Part shown: in pieces, positions 6,232-7,922 of the stretch
Position numbering within the stretch: position 1 is the stretch's first letter
How the letters are laid out: every line of letters starts with the position of its first letter
Origin: Citricoccus sp. WCRC_4
GTDB taxonomy: Bacteria > Actinomycetota > Actinomycetes > Actinomycetales > Micrococcaceae
Direction of reading: 5' to 3'
DNA: 7,922 bases
NCBI GenBank assembly: GCA_026645375.1
Contig: JAPFFX010000233.1
Location: forward strand, 1-7,922
Translations under genes and position numbers: made by a program
The notes under the pieces: model-generated
The model's database searches: none
Told to the model about the DNA's origin: nothing
Seen by the model: the letters and a program-made list of their open reading frames with translations, nothing else

Positions 6232-6783
6232 ATGGACGCGGGCCCGGGCGCCGGTGCAGGCGGACTGACTCCCGGTCTGCGGCGTGGCCGGGTGCGCGCG
6301 CTGTCCACGGTCCTGGGCCTCGCCGCGGCCGGCGCCCTGCTGGTCGCCTGTTCCGTGGCCTCGCCCCAGGCCGCGACGCCCACCCATCCCACCGACACTC
6401 CCGCCGCCGGCGAGCAGGCCGCACCCGCCCCGGACGCCGGCGGGCCGTCGAACGCAACGGGGGAGGGGTTCACCGTCAGTGACCGGCGGGAGGACGCCAT
6501 CGCCGTCGCCGAGGGCTCCGAACACAGCGTCGTCGCGTCCACGCTCACGCCGGCCGAGGCCGGCGTGACCTACGTGGTCCACGCCGCCTGCGCCGGCCAC
6601 GGCTGGATGCGCTACCGGCTGACGGTGGATGACCTCGAGGTCTCCGCCAGCCGGTTGCGGTGTGGGCGGGACGTGGTCAACACGGCGTTCACCGCCGAGG
6701 GTGGCGAGCGGGTGCAGTTGCACCTGGACGCCCCGGCCGGTGAGGGCGCCGGCAGCCTGGCCGAGGTCGTCCCCGCGCCCTGA
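6232..6783 (+). CDS. Small lipoprotein of unknown function
   Basis: A 183-residue predicted membrane-anchored lipoprotein. The N-terminal 20 residues are hydrophilic with an RRGRVR end, then a hydrophobic core and the lipobox LLVAC place the lipidated Cys at 40. A Pro/Ala/Thr-rich tether (42-75) follows. The folded part (about 80-180) has two cysteines, Cys120 and Cys144, in the pattern VTYVVHAAC-(23)-C, probably a disulfide across a beta sandwich. A small C-terminal domain of this kind (Y-x-V-x-x-x-C-x-G-x-G... C) occurs in many actinobacterial lipoproteins of unknown function. The start at 6232 gives an unusually long n-region. An internal GTG at 6292 would give a conventional signal but lacks a ribosome binding site. 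The gene is 3 nt from the exported-protein stop, so the two probably form one transcript and may act together at the cell surface. Confidence 0.8.
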   Translation: MDAGPGAGAGGLTPGLRRGRVRALSTVLGLAAAGALLVACSVASPQAATPTHPTDTPAAGEQAAPAPDAGGPSNATGEGFTVSDRREDAIAVAEGSEHSVVASTLTPAEAGVTYVVHAACAGHGWMRYRLTVDDLEVSASRLRCGRDVVNTAFTAEGGERVQLHLDAPAGEGAGSLAEVVPAP

Positions 6784-6810
6784 CATCCACCTCCGGGGGG
6801 CGCCAGGGCG
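6776..6810 (+). terminator. Weak candidate terminator after the lipoprotein gene
   Basis: CGCCCTG (6776-6782, including the first two bases of the stop codon) is the reverse complement of CAGGGCG (6804-6810), with a 21-nt loop that can fold further through its CCTCC/GGGGG run. There is no T-run and the stem is short, so this may not be a real terminator. Confidence 0.3.
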
Positions 6811-6858
6811 AGGTTGCGCCGGTAGCTGAGGTCTGGGATCCCCCCACGTCGCGCGGCC

Positions 6859-6864
6859 TACGGT
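6859..6864 (+). promoter_or_regulatory. Possible -10 box for the alcohol dehydrogenase gene
   Basis: TACGGT in the 158-nt gap before the dehydrogenase fits TANNNT and lies about 78 nt upstream of the ATG at 6942. No convincing -35 is seen 16-19 nt upstream. The rest of the gap 6784-6941 holds no gene or clear RNA structure that I can support. Confidence 0.3.
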
Positions 6865-6941
6865 GGGTGTATGCGCCGCCGACGAGGGCGACGCCGGGAC
6901 GGACATCGCCCCGCAGTTCTGTGTGGAGAGAGGTTGATGGC

Positions 6942-7898
6942 ATGAAGGCCTGGCAATTCGTGGGAACGGACCAGCCGCTGCAGCTCAATGACGTCGAGGA
7001 GCCGACGGCGGGACCCGGGGAGGTGGTCGTGGACGTCAAGGCCTCCGGCGTCTGCCACTCGGACGTCACCACCATCGACGATCCCGGCTGGATGGCGCTG
7101 TTCCAGCACGGCCTGCCGCGCACCATGGGGCACGAGTCGGCCGGCGTGATCAGCCAGCTCGGCGAGGGCATGGAGCACTGGAAGGTCGGGGACCGGGTGG
7201 GCCTGGCCCCGGTGATGTCCGACGGCGACGCGCTCGGCTACGGCAGGTGGGACGGCGGGTTCGCCCCCAAACTGCGCGCGACGGACGACAACCTCGTCGC
7301 CCTGCCGGACGAGGTCCCCTTCGACCTCGGGGCCATGGCCACCGACGCCGGCCTGACCGCCTACCACGCGATCATGACGGTGGGCGGGGCGAGGAAGGGC
7401 ATGAAGGTCGGCGTGATCGGCCTGGGAGGGCTGGGCTACATCGGCGCCCGAGTGGCCGCACTGACCGGCGCGGAGGTCTACGGCGCCGAGATCAACCCCG
7501 AGACCCAGAAACTGGCCGACGAGATCGGGCTGGCCGGGGTGGCCGACTCGATCGACGCCTTCAAGGACAAGGGCCTGGAGCTGATCGTGGACTATGCCGG
7601 CTTCGGCACCACCACCGCGGCCGCGCTCGAGACGCTGGCGGAGTTCGGCACGCTCGTGCAGGTCGGCATGGGCCGGCTGGAGTCGACGATCAACACCTAC
7701 CCACTGATCGTCAACCAGCTGACCGTGAAGGGCTCGAAGTCCGGGACCAAGGAGGACCTGGCCGGCATCTACGAACTGATGCGCTCCGGCCAACTCACCC
7801 CGCCGATCAACCACATCTCCCACGCCGAGATCCCCGAGGCGATCGACAGGCTGCGCGCCGGCGGCGTGATCGGCCGGTTCATCGCGATGTACGAGTGA
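6942..7898 (+). CDS. Short zinc-type alcohol dehydrogenase (MDR superfamily)
   Basis: A 318-residue cytoplasmic NAD(P)+-dependent alcohol dehydrogenase converting an alcohol to an aldehyde or ketone. I place the start at ATG 6942 (MKAWQF, the classic family start), preceded by AGAGAGG (6927-6933) with an 8-nt spacer. An in-frame GTG at 6867 would add 25 residues without family resemblance. The catalytic-zinc ligands appear as Cys38 (GVCHSD), His64 with Glu65 (MGHES) and Asp135 in ATDAGLTAYHA, where Asp replaces the usual third Cys. The Rossmann motif is GLGGLG (160-165), and Glu183 after beta-2 points to NAD+. The four-cysteine structural-zinc lobe of typical 340-350-residue members is absent. 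The segment at 88-113 has no cysteine at all. The product would feed an aldehyde dehydrogenase such as the one at the left end of the window. The superfamily is certain and the substrate unknown. Confidence 0.94.
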   Translation: MKAWQFVGTDQPLQLNDVEEPTAGPGEVVVDVKASGVCHSDVTTIDDPGWMALFQHGLPRTMGHESAGVISQLGEGMEHWKVGDRVGLAPVMSDGDALGYGRWDGGFAPKLRATDDNLVALPDEVPFDLGAMATDAGLTAYHAIMTVGGARKGMKVGVIGLGGLGYIGARVAALTGAEVYGAEINPETQKLADEIGLAGVADSIDAFKDKGLELIVDYAGFGTTTAAALETLAEFGTLVQVGMGRLESTINTYPLIVNQLTVKGSKSGTKEDLAGIYELMRSGQLTPPINHISHAEIPEAIDRLRAGGVIGRFIAMYE

Positions 7899-7914
7899 GG
7901 ATGTACGAGTGAGG
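7886..7914 (+). repeat. 14-bp tandem duplication across the alcohol dehydrogenase stop codon
   Basis: GATGTACGAGTGAG occurs twice head to tail (7886-7899 and 7900-7913), plus one more matching base. The first copy encodes the final codons and TGA stop of the dehydrogenase. The second copy repeats ATG-TAC-GAG-TGA downstream as untranslated sequence. As the unit is not a multiple of three, the coding frame is not extended. It looks like a slippage duplication. Confidence 0.85.
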
Positions 7915-7922
7915 TAGCACGG

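Noticed and set aside
5935..6906. 323-residue open frame on the minus strand across the exported-protein and lipoprotein genes
   Set aside because: No recognisable domain or ribosome binding site. The plus-strand genes show signal peptides, a lipobox and coupled starts, which chance does not explain.
6880..6912. GGGCGA/TCGCCC inverted repeat in the leader of the alcohol dehydrogenase
   Set aside because: Only 6 bp with a 15-nt loop in very GC-rich DNA. This is expected by chance.
6867..6941. Upstream GTG start adding 25 residues to the alcohol dehydrogenase
   Set aside because: The added residues do not resemble the family, no ribosome binding site precedes them, and MKAWQF at 6942 has a good one.
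6858..7823. 321-residue open frame on the minus strand opposite the alcohol dehydrogenase
   Set aside because: His/Arg/Val-rich antisense shadow of a clear dehydrogenase gene.

Overview
The window reads as chromosomal DNA of a high-GC Gram-positive actinobacterium. By eye the GC content is very high, third codon positions are almost all G or C, two lipoproteins carry actinobacterial-style lipoboxes, and promoter-like sequences appear only in short AT-richer gaps. A Micrococcales/Micrococcaceae-type host is my best guess. That is an inference from style, not from a marker gene.

Layout, left to right. (1) Nt 1-2013, plus strand: the 3' three quarters of a benzaldehyde-type NAD(P)+ aldehyde dehydrogenase, followed after 16 nt by a ketopantoate-reductase-family oxidoreductase. 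(2) Nt 2056-2090: a perfect 15-bp stem hairpin in the convergent gap, probably a bidirectional terminator. (3) Nt 2115-5451, minus strand: a complete tripartite TRAP transporter operon in the order dctP (solute-binding lipoprotein), dctQ (small membrane subunit), dctM (large membrane subunit). dctQ and dctM overlap by ATGA, and a hairpin sits between dctP and dctQ. (4) Nt 5452-5658: a divergent AT-richer control region with an 18-bp palindrome next to the presumed dctP promoter and a separate promoter for the rightward genes. (5) Nt 5659-6783, plus strand: a small exported protein and, 3 nt later, a small lipoprotein, both unnamed. (6) Nt 6942-7898, plus strand: a complete short zinc-type alcohol dehydrogenase whose stop codon lies inside a 14-bp tandem duplication.

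How the genes may work together. An alcohol dehydrogenase and a benzaldehyde-type aldehyde dehydrogenase catalyse consecutive oxidations (alcohol to aldehyde to acid). A TRAP system normally imports organic acids or related anions. Together they suggest a small catabolic locus for an aromatic or other organic compound. The substrate cannot be read from this sequence, and no ring-cleavage enzyme or regulator gene lies inside the window. The secreted protein/lipoprotein pair looks like an unrelated two-gene unit placed between the transporter and the alcohol dehydrogenase. It is the least explained part of the window. I found no RNA genes, CRISPR arrays, insertion sequences or phage genes.
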